Below, one piece after another: positions 40,864 to 53,805 of a stretch of DNA of 64,000 nt (its first letter is position 1; the number at the start of each line of letters is the position of its first letter). The DNA is from Locusta migratoria. Its lineage: Eukaryota > Arthropoda > Insecta > Orthoptera > Acrididae. The stretch covers positions 145,000,730-145,064,729 of the forward strand of contig CM048746.1 of the NCBI GenBank assembly GCA_026315105.1, in the 5' to 3' direction. The notes below the pieces were generated by a model that was not told the origin of the DNA, ran no database searches, and saw only the letters and a list, made by a program, of their open reading frames with translations. Position numbers and translations under genes: made by a program.

Positions 40864-43500
40864 GTACGTTGGCACCAGCATAAATGTAATATTTTCTTCT
40901 CCGTCTTTCTAAACGCCTTTCTGTATTGATGTTAGGCATAGATGCATGCGATAAACTACATAATTGTTCCCTTACTGTAACACTGACATCCTATGCCTGA
41001 TTGATACGGCCAAAGAGGTGCTGGTACGAAAATCTTCGCTGACTGTTAAAGTCAATATCGAGCTGAAGAAAAACTCCTTTAATGATGCGTACCATACTAC
41101 TGTTTGAGAAAATTGTAACACCCTAAAAGAGTGGTCTGAATCACTATAAAACCGGAGTGTACTTATAATAATGGAACCGTAATAAACCTTTAAGGTAGCA
41201 GAGAGAAGATTTACACTTACGCGATGTAGTTGTCATAGCTATAAATGACAGAATGATGGCTAGAATAGCAACACGTATAGAAACCACCAACACATTAAAC
41301 GTCAATGGTCACATTAATGCCATGACTGTAGCTCTGAATAGCCAATTTTCTGAAAACAGTTCCACTTCAACCTATCCTACAATAATGGCCACATTTGTGT
41401 TGTACAGTAACATAGTGAATTGCAGAGAGGACAAGCGTCAAGTGTAACAATTTGGAGTGGAGTACCATTAACGATTTACATGCTGTATTGAATTATTACA
41501 GTCAAATTTTATTCTTTTTGCCGTTATGTACATTTTTATGTCTCTATATAAATAAAATGTAATGCTGACCGTTGCTAACTGCTTCTACGCAAACGAATTT
41601 TGGTAACAGTAATGTTTTTAGCGGAAAAATTGCAAAAGTTGCAATACATGAAAATATCCTTTGATAAACGGTGTTCTCAAAATATTAACTCACTTCCTAA
41701 CGATTTTTTTTTCTTTCAGTTCTTTATGGTAATGGAAAAGTCTTCATAGAAAAAATTCCACACAATTATAAAGGAACTTAGCAAAACTCAGAAAGACTGC
41801 AAAAATCTAAATTTTCATGTGCACTCTCGATCACAAAAGGGAAGAAAAGTTTGCTTTTTCAGATCATTATAAAATTTAATACCTTTATACTCCGCAAGAT
41901 ACTGTATCGTGAATGGCTGAGGGTACCATACAATACAATTCTACATCGCATATTTCTTTTATTTATTTATTTATCTGTTCTTATCCTCTTAGCCGGTGTA
42001 TGGTTGTTGTTGATGGGCACTGCATATGACACTCGGACAATGATACGTTAGACAGATCATCATCGAAGTTGGTTGGTGAATGTAATTTTATACGTACCAA
42101 GGAGGAACTAATAGGATGATGGGGGAGCAGGAGATGAGAATGATGAATAATGAAATTGACACAGAGAGGTGGAGGATGAGTAAGAGCTACAAGAGGGGAA
42201 ATAGGAAATAACAGAGTGAGGGGAGTAGATTGCAAGAGGCTGAAGAAGGAGATGGACTATTGGACGAATGGAGTTGAAACTGAAAGTAGAAATACTTACC
42301 GTCCATTACATCAATCATTATCCTCAACATCAGAAGTAGAGAGGAAAAAACAAGGAGGAGGAGGAATAGGAGGAGGAAAAGGACGTGGAAGAGTCTGATA
42401 TATTGGGGAGGAGCTATCAGGTATATAGCTGACAGGAAATAGGTAGAGGAACGAGTAAATGTCTTGATGGACAATGACAGGAAGGAAGAGGAGATAAACA
42501 ACATATATGAACAAATAAATGGCCGGGTAATAGGGGCTTCGAGTTTCTCAGTGAAATAATTTTCGTTGTTCTACGCGTATATCTGCTAATTGGTGTTGTA
42601 GTATTCACCAACAGTTGTCTATCATGGTGAGAATGTAGTAGTTCTGAATAACAGTAGTATATGTTCGTCAGAACGATGATCACTGTGAAAAATGTATGGA
42701 CAATGTGTAATGTTTTTTGTGGTGGTGAATAGGAGAAAGAATAATATCGAAACGCAAAAAAAATTAAAATTTGTGCTTAAACAACTCTTCCAATTACACT
42801 TCCCAAAACATCCTTCTGAATAGGGCACATTAGAAGACCTAAGGATATGTAAGAAATATTAATTAAAAACCAGGAAGATCAGATTCCCGATAATTAATCA
42901 ATCAAAATTCAGTTAAATTGCTGGGAGACTGAGAAATAAGATATATGGGAATATGAAAAGGAAAATACAATAAAATTTCATCTGAAAGAACTCTGCTGAT
43001 CATCTATAGACTTAAATGCTGTCAGTTCCAAAGAAATACCTGCTTCCTATAGTAACTGAGTCACAGGCAAACGTTAAATACCTTCACAGGTGTGGCTTTC
43101 AGTGGTAGCATATTGCAGTATTGATATTCGCCACGTGCCGTGCACAAATATTTGCGCCTCACACGGGTCGTGTTTGTCTCGTGGATAGCTGGTAAATACA
43201 GAACGGTCTGTTATGTGTAGAAATTCTCGTGCTAGTACTAACGCTAGTCTCTGATATCGTAGCCAGTTTGTACAAACGATGTAAAACGAAGAAGTCTTTC
43301 TTTCAAGTCAAGTTTCATCTCATTCACAGAACCTACAGACAAATAGAAGCCACACGATTGTTGAAGAAAGGGTGTAGAGTTTAAAACTAAGAACATACGT
43401 TCTATCCGTAAAATTGGAATCGCTACTTTTAAAACATTATATTAATTTTTAACGTATTTTGGAGTTTACAACGACCTTGTTGTAGTATTAAAATTAAAAC
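40864..43500. other. Mostly unassigned region with a purine-rich block
   Basis: No TE coding motif seen. The stretch 42090-42500 is strongly purine-rich on the plus strand (GGAGGAGGAATAGGAGG), producing Pro/Ser/Leu-rich minus-strand frames (42187-42504, 42311-42514) that reflect composition. The rest is AT-rich. Confidence 0.4.
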
Positions 43501-43889
43501 AGTCCAGATTGGAGATATATTATTTTATTTCGCAGCCGGTTATCGGTTCACAAAGACAAAGAACACTGCAACAGATCACAGATATTTAAACGGACATCTA
43601 CAGTAACAGTGAATATATTGCAGAGGGCTATCCAATATATCATGAAAATACAAAGGTTTGCATCCATGATGGCAGGCGGTGGCAGTGGATGCAGCAGGAA
43701 TCACAAACGTAAACTGATGACATGGATAAGGGAGCTGTGACTTATATACTGGATGCTCCATCCACCACGCATTACAAATCTTAATAGTAACAAATCAGAC
43801 ACACAGTATGTAAAATCTACCACTTAAATTAACACATATGATACCCTGTGGCTCAAAATTATTCGAAAAGTATTCTAATCTTACATCTT

Positions 43890-44660
43890 ATATGTATATA
43901 TGTTCCACATGTCCTAAACTACTGGACCGATTTCAGCCAAATTTGGTGCACATGTGCACATATCAAGCAACAATCACTGTCGGTGTAACAATCACCTACG
44001 ACACATACGTAAGGAGATATGAAGTCATAAGCAATGAGTTGCGGGAAAAATTGCTGCGTCAAACGACAATGCTGCACATTTCCTCCTAAACCACTAGACC
44101 GATTTCAACCATATTTGGTGCACATATTCCTCATGTGTGATAACAATTGCTGTACCAGTACGAACCACATACGACACATGGTTCAGGAGATATAACGTCA
44201 TGAACAATAGGAATCGCAAAAAAATCTACATAATGCGACGAGATTTTATAAATACGAGAATGACAGTACTTGGCGACTTGTAACAAACTTTAAACATAAT
44301 TTCAAACCTTTATTAAACTTTTTCTCGCAGACAACCACATCAATATCATGAAAGGAAAAATGTTCCTCGCTTGCTACTTTTCCGCTGTTCATGGAGCAAA
44401 ACTATGACATTCGGTATAACGTTACAATTTATAATTTCTCCACTACCAGTTGTACTCGCAGAATACACCCGTAAAGCTGTATGTACCTTTGAAATTGTAT
44501 CACATTACGACACGTAGTTCATGAGATATGAGGATGTAAAGAGTAACGTTCATGGAAAATCGCCCCATCAAGCATCACGTTATATTACTTCTTTACTACT
44601 AAACATATTCGCAACGGATTTTATCGACATACCGCACTTATACAAATCACATATACTCTT
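43890..44660 (+). repeat. Dispersed repeat R, copy 2
   Basis: It aligns with copy 1 at 17100-18500: CTGGACCGATTTCAACC blocks, GGAGATATGA, CTACTTTTCCGCTGTTC, GAAATTGTATCACATTACGA, CACGTAGTTCATGAGATATG. The homology runs close to the Helitron-like start at 44687. Confidence 0.65.
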
Positions 44661-44686
44661 GCAAAATTTTACAGTTGTACAACATA

Positions 44687-46540
44687 TCTATACTAATAAT
44701 AAATCTGAAAAACGTAGGCCTGTGGCTGTTCGCTTCAATCTTCAAAAGTACAGGACGAATTTTCATGCCGTTTTCACCAGAAACATGAGCGAAGATTGGT
44801 TCAGGACCTAGGCATGATTTCATCAAAATAGAATGACAAAGTGTTTTCATAGACCGTTGTGTCTGTCTGTTCATCTATTAGAAACCTCTTCTCCGAAACT
44901 ACTTCACGAATTCGCAGGGGGTTTTCACAGGTAATTTCAGTGTACTTTGGGACAACACATAGACTCACTTTCATAAAAATCGAATCATGCTTAGTAGAAT
45001 ACCACAATTTAACGTTTTTCATCGACTACCGTCTTGTCTACCTTTCTCTTTCATCTCCAAAACTAATAGACGAATTATCAGGGATATTTCACAGGAAACA
45101 TGAGGGTATCTTGCGGTTACAGAAACGCTTCATTTCACAAAATGACAATTTAAACATTTCTCTGAAAGCAGTCGCATGTGTCTATTTGTAGAGAGCAATC
45201 TCCAAAGGTACTAAATGAACATTAATGGGGCTATCACAGATAAATAGAGAATATCCTGAGGCAACATATAGGCATAGGCGTAGGTGTATTTCATGCTTGG
45301 AAAGAACGGTGTAATGCAGCAAAGAACTAACAGATAGCGCTGCGGGTGTTCGTGTGAAGTTAGAGGCAGCGATCGGATTATTACTCTTTGAAAATACTAC
45401 TTACTCTTTCACTTTTCAAATTTACAATATGTCTGAAAATCGTATTCTGGGTTGCTCTGTTCTACGAAATATGATTCAACGCAATGAAGATAAAACTGAT
45501 ACAAACCTCGCTGTGTTTAATCCATATATTTACAGACTGATACCACACTCCAAGGTATACGTACAACTACTATGAAAGTTTAAGACCCACGCTTGGAGCG
45601 ACAATAGCGCATCTAACGGAAAAAGAGCCAACCGTAAGAATAATTCTTTTCAGGGATATTTATGCTTCATTAAGGAAATCCTTGTTAAGTTTCAGCTTTC
45701 CGTGCCTCAACCCATTGTCCAGAGATATGAATGATCATGAAATAAATGTTTTAAATGGCGAATATTACTGATGTAATATGTAAGCTACATCATATTCATG
45801 AAGATATGCCTATTTCTAACACGTTTCGCAAACGTATTAAAAAGACTAGTGATACATTTTCATGCGGATTTCACAAGAAATTTGACCTTAGATTCAAGCA
45901 ACATATGGGCATGATTCCATCAAAATCAGATCACGGAAAAAAGATACGTCGCAATCTTAAGTGTTTTTAGTAACTGTCTCTTCATCTATTAGAAATACCT
46001 AATCTCCTAAATTACTTCACGGATTTGCAAGGAGCAACTTCGTTTGATAAAAAAGAGGAATCAGGGAACTTGTTTTAGATGTAGGTTATGCTTAAAGTGT
46101 GGATTGCGTAGTACAGCAAACAAGCGATAGAGGCGCTGTAGTACACCGAAGAACTAGTGAACACTACTGCTGCATAATAAGTATTAGATAGAATAACAAG
46201 GAACCGAACGTCTGTGACAGAATTAAGCAATATTATGTCTACGAATACAAAAAACATTAAACATGTTACTGAATTCGCTTTGTGCATTAAATACTTATAG
46301 ACATTTCTTTGCTTATTTTGGCACGTTTCACTTTTCGTATCAGAAACTTTATGAAGATACATCGTTTCGAACAATGACTTTTACTTAAATTTGACGTCCT
46401 GGCTAGGGCAACTGAGTTTATTGACGAAGCGATCCAACAAGGATTCTATTTTTACTGACTAAAGTCCAGAACCCTAAAAAGGCATGATACACACAGGCCC
46501 TCCATGAACAACCGTTGCGAAGCACGGGCATATAAGTTAG
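44687..46540 (+). mobile_element. Non-autonomous Helitron-like element, about 1.85 kb
   Basis: The 5' end TCTATACTAATAATAAATC follows a host A (44686). The 3' end has a near-perfect hairpin CCGTTGCGAAGCACGG (46512-46527) about 12 bp before TTAG, then host T (46541). The interior holds imperfect repeats of units such as TTCACAGG and ACTACTTCACGAATT. No Rep/helicase ORF. The 3' end is TTAG rather than the standard CTRR. Confidence 0.55.
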
Positions 46541-47112
46541 TATCATATAATCCGCTGCTAAGTAAATCAGTTAAAATTTACAATAAATAAATAAATAAAT
46601 AACCAATGAAATCGGCGGCAGATGAAGAAATTGCTTTGTATAGTCATTTAAGGGAAACTAATGTAGTTTGTTCGTTGTAGAAAGGAAGCTGTGAGACCTC
46701 GATGGTTTCCTTGGAGGTTCCGTAAAAAGTATCGATATGCATAAAAATTGGCTGGTAAAAGACGATATCAAAGATGCGCCAATGTTTGGCCGCCACAGTG
46801 TGCCAGTGAATACTCAAAGAAGCTGTAGAAATGCATTAAAACACTTTTAAAATGTTGTATATTAGGCGTCATGCCGACCACCGATAGAAAAATAAATAAC
46901 ATTATCGATGTAATTATACATAAAATGAGTGGAACACCAGTGGAATAAAAGTCAGTGGCACCATTTATTCGGTAGAAGTGTTCAGTTCCGTAGAAAATGC
47001 AAGTTTCAATCGGAAACGATAGTTGTAACATCATCAGTTCTAAATTCCAACATGTAAATATATGAAAATAGCTTTTACAGTGTCATAATAGTCATAAAGC
47101 AAAATTTATAGA

Positions 47113-47152
47113 TTGATGGCCTCGTAGTTAAGTCCCATAAGCTATACAAACA
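47113..47152 (+). mobile_element. SINE 3' fragment
   Basis: GATGGCCTCGTAGTTAAGTC and CCATAAGCTATACAAAC match the 3' end of family A SINEs. Only about 40 bp survive, followed by an A/C-rich run. Confidence 0.6.
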
Positions 47153-48827
47153 AAACAAACAAACAAAATTTATAGCACACAATACATTACAATGTGTGTG
47201 CAGAAGAATAAAACGTAACCGTTAAGAGCAATTGGCTACTATGTCAAAGAACGTTTGTAAAGACAAATAAGAACGATTACTTGTTAAAGCAATAGATTGA
47301 AGATTAAGTAATGAGTAATGAGTAATATATGCAGCTACAAACATAATAAGTTGTTAGGCTGAAAACTGGAAACTTGTAAACTTGGCTTTATACCGCCTAC
47401 TATCATAGGTACAAACTTTACTCTTTGTATTGCTATTATAATCTCTCTAGAGTATTTCCACTGTTATTCTAGATGTCCCTCGATATTTATGTTTAATAAT
47501 GCAGCGAGTTTGTTTAAAGATGGTCATTATTAACCAAAACAGGTTACGAAATAAAATAAGAAATCTGCTATCTGAATTGTTTTGTTCCCTTGTAAGTATA
47601 CATTTTCGAACTTTCTGTTGTTCCTTGCCTTAGATCAGATATGATTATGATATAAGAATCATAGAGACAAGGTGCGTTATATGCCTTTTTTTCACATTGC
47701 AAAGATTTATCATTTATGGTGTCTGTTGTGAGGTATCTTCCTAGGATAAATTATTATCGAATACGTCTTCATTCGGACGGAATATCTGCCTCGTCATTCA
47801 TTATTCCCTTCGTTGGTGGAGGCATCGTCAGCACGTGCTATGGAAGAACATTTCCTCGTGGATCAGGGCTCTCTATCAAGTATAACAGGAACCCTCCGCC
47901 TCGTCCATCATTCTCTTTGCAGCGCTAACGACAACTCGTATTATATCAGAGAGATGCGCTATAACACAAAGGAGACGACGCATTGATGACATACGGAAAG
48001 ACCTGTAATGTGTATAGTACAGTAATGTTGCTTCTAGCTATGCTTCACTTTCATTTTCTTGTCAGATTTTGAAATATTGCGTATGAACTGCCATCACTTG
48101 CAGCGCTTACCTTGTACTTAATTAAAAGTACCAGTGTCCTCCGTTGATCACCTATTTTTCTGTATGTTGGATTATTCATGCTAATAACAAAGCTTTTATT
48201 GAACGAAAGTGATGGTCCGCTACTGAGAATTATTAGACATGGGCAGACGTCCATTTTACCCTTGAGCAGCCGGGGGAGGGGGTGGACGAAACTTCACAGT
48301 AGGGTACTACTGTAATCTGCAATTAAAGGCAGAAAAAAGTCACCAACTTTTGTCACAGGTTCGAATTACGAATTTAACAATTAAAATACAGAATCTGTGG
48401 TACGTAGTCTGCTAAAGTCAGATAACGGTTGATATAGTGAATAGCCAGACAGTGTAAAGGGAAACAAGTTCGGGGAAGACTTAATTACTTTTTTCTCAAT
48501 GTTGTTATTGGTTTGTCGAAGCAAAGCTGCGATTTATTGTGAAATATAGTCATCTTACTTTAAACCGATTTGACTGTACAGATTTATTCCATAACGATAA
48601 GAGGAGATTTAGTTTCTCGATTTATCTGGCAACTTAAAGGGGGATGCAAACGGAAAAGGTAAAGATTTATACAAAAAACCATAACAGAAATATTTATAAA
48701 TGTAAAGATCTATGATTTGGCATGTATAAAGGATGAGAGCTGAATTGTAGTACTAAAATGTAATGTAAGATGTAGGACTAATATTTTTCCCGAAATTTAA
48801 ATCTTTAAAGTTTCCTGTTGTCTTTCT

Positions 48828-48828
<1 letters not shown>

Positions 48829-48867
<39 letters not shown>
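48829..48867. repeat. T tract, 39 bp
   Basis: Uninterrupted T run. On the minus strand it is a poly(A), possibly the tail of an antisense retrocopy; the sequence to its right was not recognised. Confidence 0.9.
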
Positions 48868-49940
48868 CTTTTGATAAAAAGCTGTAAGTCAATTTCAAAT
48901 CATGCAATGAATTTCATAATTTTATTGTAGTTTACTAAGAAGGTTGTAAGATCATTGAACTAAAATTAGGAATTTATAATAGAGAAAGTACGATTGAAAG
49001 AGTTTTAATTTTACTCCTCCGAAATTCAGTTTAAATACATATACTAGATGACCTGGTGAACTTCGTATCACTTACCTCTTAATATAAACCATACTAATTT
49101 AAATCATATGTATTTTAGACCGAGTCGCTTTATAAAGACATTTGCTTTGAATGTCAAATGTGCAAAATTTTATCGCAATCGTCTGAATGATATTGATATC
49201 CCAAAGAAAAGAGCTCTTTCAGTTTTCCACAAATTTTCCTATTTTCTGGTCAACTATTCCAAACTTTTACTTCACTCAAACCTTCCTCTCGCTTTGAACG
49301 TCGAATGTGCAAAATTTTATCGCAATCTGATGAATGGTACTGATATTTCATAGAAAATCTCATTCTGTTTTTTCTGTATTTTCCGGGAAACTTTTCCAAA
49401 TTTTTATTTCATAAGAACGTTAATCTTGCTCTGAACGTCCAATGTGCAAAATTTTATCGCAACCAGACGAATGATATTGATATCCTTTGAAAAATGTTCT
49501 TTCAGTTTCTCTCGAATTTCCAAATTTTCTGGGTAACTATCCCAGAATTTTTAGTTCATAAGAACGCTCATCTTTTGATGAACGTCAAATGATCAAAAAT
49601 TTATCGCAAGCGGATGAACGGTTCTTAACTTATAGTTATTTAGAAACACAATGAAAAAGAAATTTGGTTGAATTTTGCGACTTTTCTTTTTAACTATTTG
49701 TTAGTGAAAACTTTTCCAAGACCATAATGAACAAAACAACAAAAGAATTACCCCTCTCCATCGTGCGAATAGTCAGTTATAGTGCTGAATTCAATCAAAA
49801 ATACATTGAAAAACGCACTTTCAGCTTTTCTCTAAATTTTCCAATTTTCCGGTAGATTTTACGAAAAAAAAATCCTCATACAAACCTCGTCCTGTCAAGC
49901 CGTACTCAACTGATGCTCTTACAACCATGTGGCAATTTAG

Positions 49941-49978
49941 TTATATATATATATATATATATATCTATCTATATATAT
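49941..49978. repeat. (TA)n tract
   Basis: Imperfect (TA)n with two TATC units at the boundary of the flipped Helitron segment. Confidence 0.9.
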
Positions 49979-50306
49979 GAATTGCTGTTCGTTAGTCTCG
50001 CTAAAACTCGAGAACGGCTGAATGGTTTTGACTAATTTTAGTTTTAAAATATTCGTGTAAGTCCACGGAGGGTTTAAACGGTGATAAAATATGGATACGT
50101 TATCCGGAAAAAGAGGAAAAACGGGAAAAACTGAAAAAGCTTTTTCCAGTGAGCTATCAATGCCGTTCGTCCATTCGCGATAAAATTCTGTATATTTTAA
50201 TGTTGATAGCAAGATGAAGGTTTGCATCAAATAAAAATTTGAAAAATCGTCCGGAAAGTAGGAAAATTTATGAAATATCGAAAGCGATTTTTTTCTACGA
50301 ATAAAA

Positions 50307-50308
<2 letters not shown>

Positions 50309-50364
<56 letters not shown>
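50309..50364. repeat. (TA)n tract
   Basis: Pure (TA)n, 56 bp, at the other end of the flipped Helitron segment and directly beside the first copy of an 86 bp duplication. Confidence 0.95.
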
Positions 50365-50366
<2 letters not shown>

Positions 50367-50791
50367 TAAGACAGTGCTCTGTGTCAGCTTTCATAATCCT
50401 ACTGTCATTTTTGGTGCAAACTGGTTTTGTTGTAAATCAACCTAGATCGAGAATTTTTATTTCCAGTGAGACAAAAACACGTTGCGAACAGCTGGTGAAA
50501 ATATCATATCAGTAGCGAAAATAAGTTTTGAGAAATGGCTTCCAATAATTTTAAAATGTAGAACTGAGAAAATAAGATTCAAAGATTTTCTACTGTTACA
50601 TCGACATGTAATGAGCTTACCTCAGTTTTAAAATCCTCCATACTTATACTCCTTATTCTACAGGTTTCGCTTCTCTCCTCGTCGAATCTTCTTGGCCCAT
50701 ATTTGTAGGTAAGACAGTGCTCTGTGTCAGCTTTCATAATCCTACTGTCATCTTTGATGCAAACTGGTTTTGTTGTAAATCAACCTAGATC
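50363..50791 (+). repeat. 86 bp direct duplication, 343 bp apart
   Basis: 50363-50448 and 50706-50791 both begin TAGGTAAGACAGTGCTCTGT and end CAACCTAGATC with about two differences. The intervening 257 bp are not recognised. Confidence 0.85.
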
Positions 50792-51629
50792 TATACCAGC
50801 GCTATTCATGGATTCAATTTGGCCATTACAACAACATACATCTTCATCATAGACACCTATATGGAGAACTTTAAAGCCACAGAACGTCGGTTTTGCGATT
50901 ATAATCCAAATTAAATTACTGACGCTTTGATTTGCGATCCGTCTCTTGCCATGAAGACACTTCCTCGTAAATCAGGATTTTCAAAGATATCAGAATTTGG
51001 GTTTAGCTACATTAATAACAGGTTCTAGTAATGAGGTTTTTGTGATTACGTCTTATTACTTTTACTTACACAATCGTCTTGTGAACAACTATTATGGTTT
51101 GGCGTTTGGTCAATAGACAGTTTTGTGGAAATAAACAGCACCTTTCAAAGCCATTACATTGTTTCTTTCTTCCCTGATAGCTTTCCCATAACTGAAGAGA
51201 ATAAATTGCTTTCAAAGTATTCTGCACTTTCCTCCTAGTGGTTTTCCATCCTCCAGTACTTTACTACCATCAAGCCTCTCTCGGATGTGGTCAAGACATT
51301 CCAACTTGTTTATTTTTTTAGTGTACGGTTTTATAAGCCAAAGACATAAAAAGATATGGCCTTTACAGTCACAAAAATTCTGTTTAAGCAAGGAGTTTCC
51401 CAAAATAGTCGTAAAACGTGACAGTGCAGGGTTAAAAATATTAATATATTGAAGGCATTTATAATGATGCTATCACGATAAAATTCACAAAATAAACTCT
51501 GAATATAGAGAAAATTGTATTTTTAAAAAAATGTATGTTTTGGAACGAAATACATTACGTCGCCCCTTAACATACATTTAAATGAACGAATCATGACTTA
51601 AAATGAAGCACGTCTTAGACGTTACGAAT
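50792..51629. other. Unassigned AT-rich region
   Basis: No repeat or coding motif recognised. Confidence 0.4.
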
Positions 51630-52560
51630 ACTTACTGTACAGATTGAACAACATTGGGGAAAGGCTACAACCCTGCTGTCTTACTCCCATCCCAACCACA
51701 ACGACCCTTTCATGCCCTTCGGCTCTAATAATTTCTGTCTGGTTTTTGTACAAGTTAAATATAACTTTTCGATTGCTATACTTTACACCTTCAGAATTTG
51801 AAAGAGTGTATTCTAGTCAACATTGTCAAAAGCTTTCTCCAAATCTACATATGCTAAAAACGTAGGTTTCCCTTGCCTTAACGTATCTTCTAAAATAAGT
51901 CATAATGTATTTCTTCGAGTGTTCCTACAGTACTCCCAAATCCAAGCTGATTTTCCCCACCGTTGGATTCCACCAGTTTTTCCAATCGTCTGTAAATAAT
52001 TCATGTTAGTATTTTGAAACAATGACTTATTATACTGTTAGGTCTGTAATTTTCACATTTGTCCGCGCTTGCTTCCTTAGGAATTGGAATCACTATATTC
52101 TTCTTGAACTCTGAGGGTATTTCTCCTGTCTCATACATCTTGCATACCAGGTGGAATAATTTCATCATGATTGGCTCTCATAAAGATAATAGCAGTTCAG
52201 ATGAATCATCATCTGCTCCAGAGGCCTTGTTTTTTCTTAAATCCTTTACTGCTCTGTCAAAATCTTCTAGCAGTATAGTATCTCTTATCTCATCTACCTC
52301 TACTTCGTCTTCCATTTCTAGAATACAGTCTTTAAATTTATTTTCTTTGTACAGGCCCTCTATGTATTCCTTCCACTTTGAGCTTTCCCTTCTTTGCTTA
52401 GTACTGGTTTTCCATCATAGTGCTTGCTTCCAAATGTCTACTTTAGTTTCCTGTAGGCAGTACCTTACCAGTATCATTCAAAATCTTCAGCAGCATTAAC
52501 CACTTAATTCTGTCAAATTATTTTTCCCAATCAACAAAACAAACGTATATTTTCTGTTGT
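51630..52560 (-). pseudogene. RTE/CDP2-like LINE fragment, antisense
   Basis: Minus-strand reading from 52560 to 51630 gives, with frameshifts, an acidic linker, the GAGADD-type SSELLKS region, a FKKNIVIPIPKEA-like segment (about 52110-52070), CENYRPNSIISH-like sequence, then FGFGSTVGTL, AFDNVD and the QQGCSLSPMLFNLY motif B (about 51690-51640). This matches motifs A to B of the LINE at 25721. It has several stops. Confidence 0.8.
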
Positions 52561-53050
52561 AAAATCCTTGCTGCTAACAACGTACCTTACCTTACGACGA
52601 ACAGAACCGTTAGGTCTTGGGGGGGGGGGGGCAACTAGACGTTAATGGGCTTTTCCAGCAAACGACCTACTTAAGTACCTTTGCTAACAGCACACCATCG
52701 TCTATTGTGGTTGAGCCCTAGTATTTTGATGACGGTGCTAAGTCAGACGAGTCCCGATTTCAATTGAAATGAATTGATTGTGGGTTTTGACTGGGGTTCA
52801 GCCTTTTACACAAGCTGTCAACAAGGCAGTGAGCAACCTATTGGTGATTCTATAATAGTGTGGGCTCGTTCTACTATCAATCACTGATGACTTGCTTATT
52901 TATCGCTTGGGAATCTAGGTAAGTAAACAGAGATGAAAATTTAATAATTGTAGACAACTGTGTGTCATTAATACGAAAAAAAATGGAAGTAAAAGCTACA
53001 GGAGAACGCAGGATTGATTGTGTAATTTGATGAGGAGGAAGCCTCCTGGA
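52561..53050. other. Unassigned spacer with a G run
   Basis: A 12 G tract sits at about 52619-52630. No feature recognised. Confidence 0.4.
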
Positions 53051-53069
53051 GCTGCATTTAATGAAACTA

Positions 53070-53805
53070 AGAAATAGGGTTGAAAACTAATATTTCAGAG
53101 CTCGATCAGAGGTGCAAGGATTATGATATGAAGATCATCATCTCCAAAACGAAAGTAATGTTTGTGGGAAAGAGATTCAAACAGATTGAGTGCCAAATAG
53201 CAGGAACAAAGTTAGAACAGTAGACAGTTTTAAGTACCTGGGATGTATTTTCACACAGGATGGCAACATAGCGAAAGAACTGGAATCGAGGTGCAGCAAA
53301 GCTAATGCGGTGAGTGCTCAGCTAAGATCTATTCTCTTCTGCAAGAAGGAAGTAAGTACCAAGACTAAGTTAGCAGTGCACCACTCTATCTTTAGACTAA
53401 ATTTGTTGTATGGGAGTGAAATTTGGGTGGATACAGGTTACGTTATTCATAAGATAGAGGTTACAGATATGAAAGTAGCAAGAATGTTCGCACGTACTAA
53501 TAGATGGGAACAATGGCAGGAGGGTGTCCATAATGAGGAAATCAAAGAAAAACTGGGAATGAACACCATAGATGAAGCAGTTAGAGCGAACAGAGATGGT
53601 GGGGTCATGTTACACGCATGGAAGATGCAAGGTTACCTAAGAGACTCATGAGCTCGGCAGCGGAGGGTAAGAGGAGTCGAGGTAGACCAAGAAGAAAGTA
53701 CTTAGATTCGACGCAGAATGAATTTGAAGTAAAAGGCATAACATCAGACGAGGCATCCATATTAGCATTGAATAGGGGGATCATGGAGGAGTTTTATTAG
53801 AGGTA
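53070..53805 (+). pseudogene. RTE-like LINE C-terminal fragment, second family
   Basis: The 5' part reads ISELDQRCKDYDMKIIISKT and KVMFVGKRFK (RT thumb), then 53190-53651 reads TVDSFKYLGCIFTQDGNIAK, KANAVSAQLRSILFCKKEVS, LLYGSEIWV and KIEVTDMKVARMFARTN. The last frame (53618-53800) gives GKRSRGRPRRKYLDS. This C-terminal domain is typical of RTE-clade LINEs with a YGSEIW and GRP motif. It differs from the CDP2-like copies. 5'-truncated and frameshifted (stop at 53649-53651). Confidence 0.85.

Larger units (their letters stand above)
46541..49042. other. Unassigned AT-rich region
   Basis: Contains an AATA repeat near 46580-46600, a small SINE 3' piece at 47113-47150, and GTCATTATTAACC, AAAACAGGTTACGAAATAAA near 47525 that resembles a decayed foldback end. 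No coding feature. Confidence 0.4.
49043..50364. mobile_element. Helitron-like element A (inverted segment)
   Basis: On the minus strand the 3' part runs from 49940 down to 49043, ending CATCTAGT after a decayed hairpin (GTTCACCAGGTCATC), matching copy B at 60217-61693. The 5' part (about 49980-50308: ATGAATTGCTGTTCGTTAGT, AACTCGAGAACGGCTGAAT) runs in the plus direction instead. Units CAAATGTGCAAAATTTTATC repeat several times in 49135-49480. Two (TA)n tracts flank the flipped part. Confidence 0.6.

Noticed and set aside
42187..42504. Pro/Ser-rich minus-strand frames
   Set aside because: They mirror a purine-rich plus-strand block and carry no domain.
43505..47575. A 4 kb element with inverted ends (TTATTTCGCAGCCGGTTATC at 43525 and its likeness near 47540)
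   Set aside because: The two ends share only about 40 bp with many mismatches, and a Helitron lies between; the pairing may be chance members of one foldback family.
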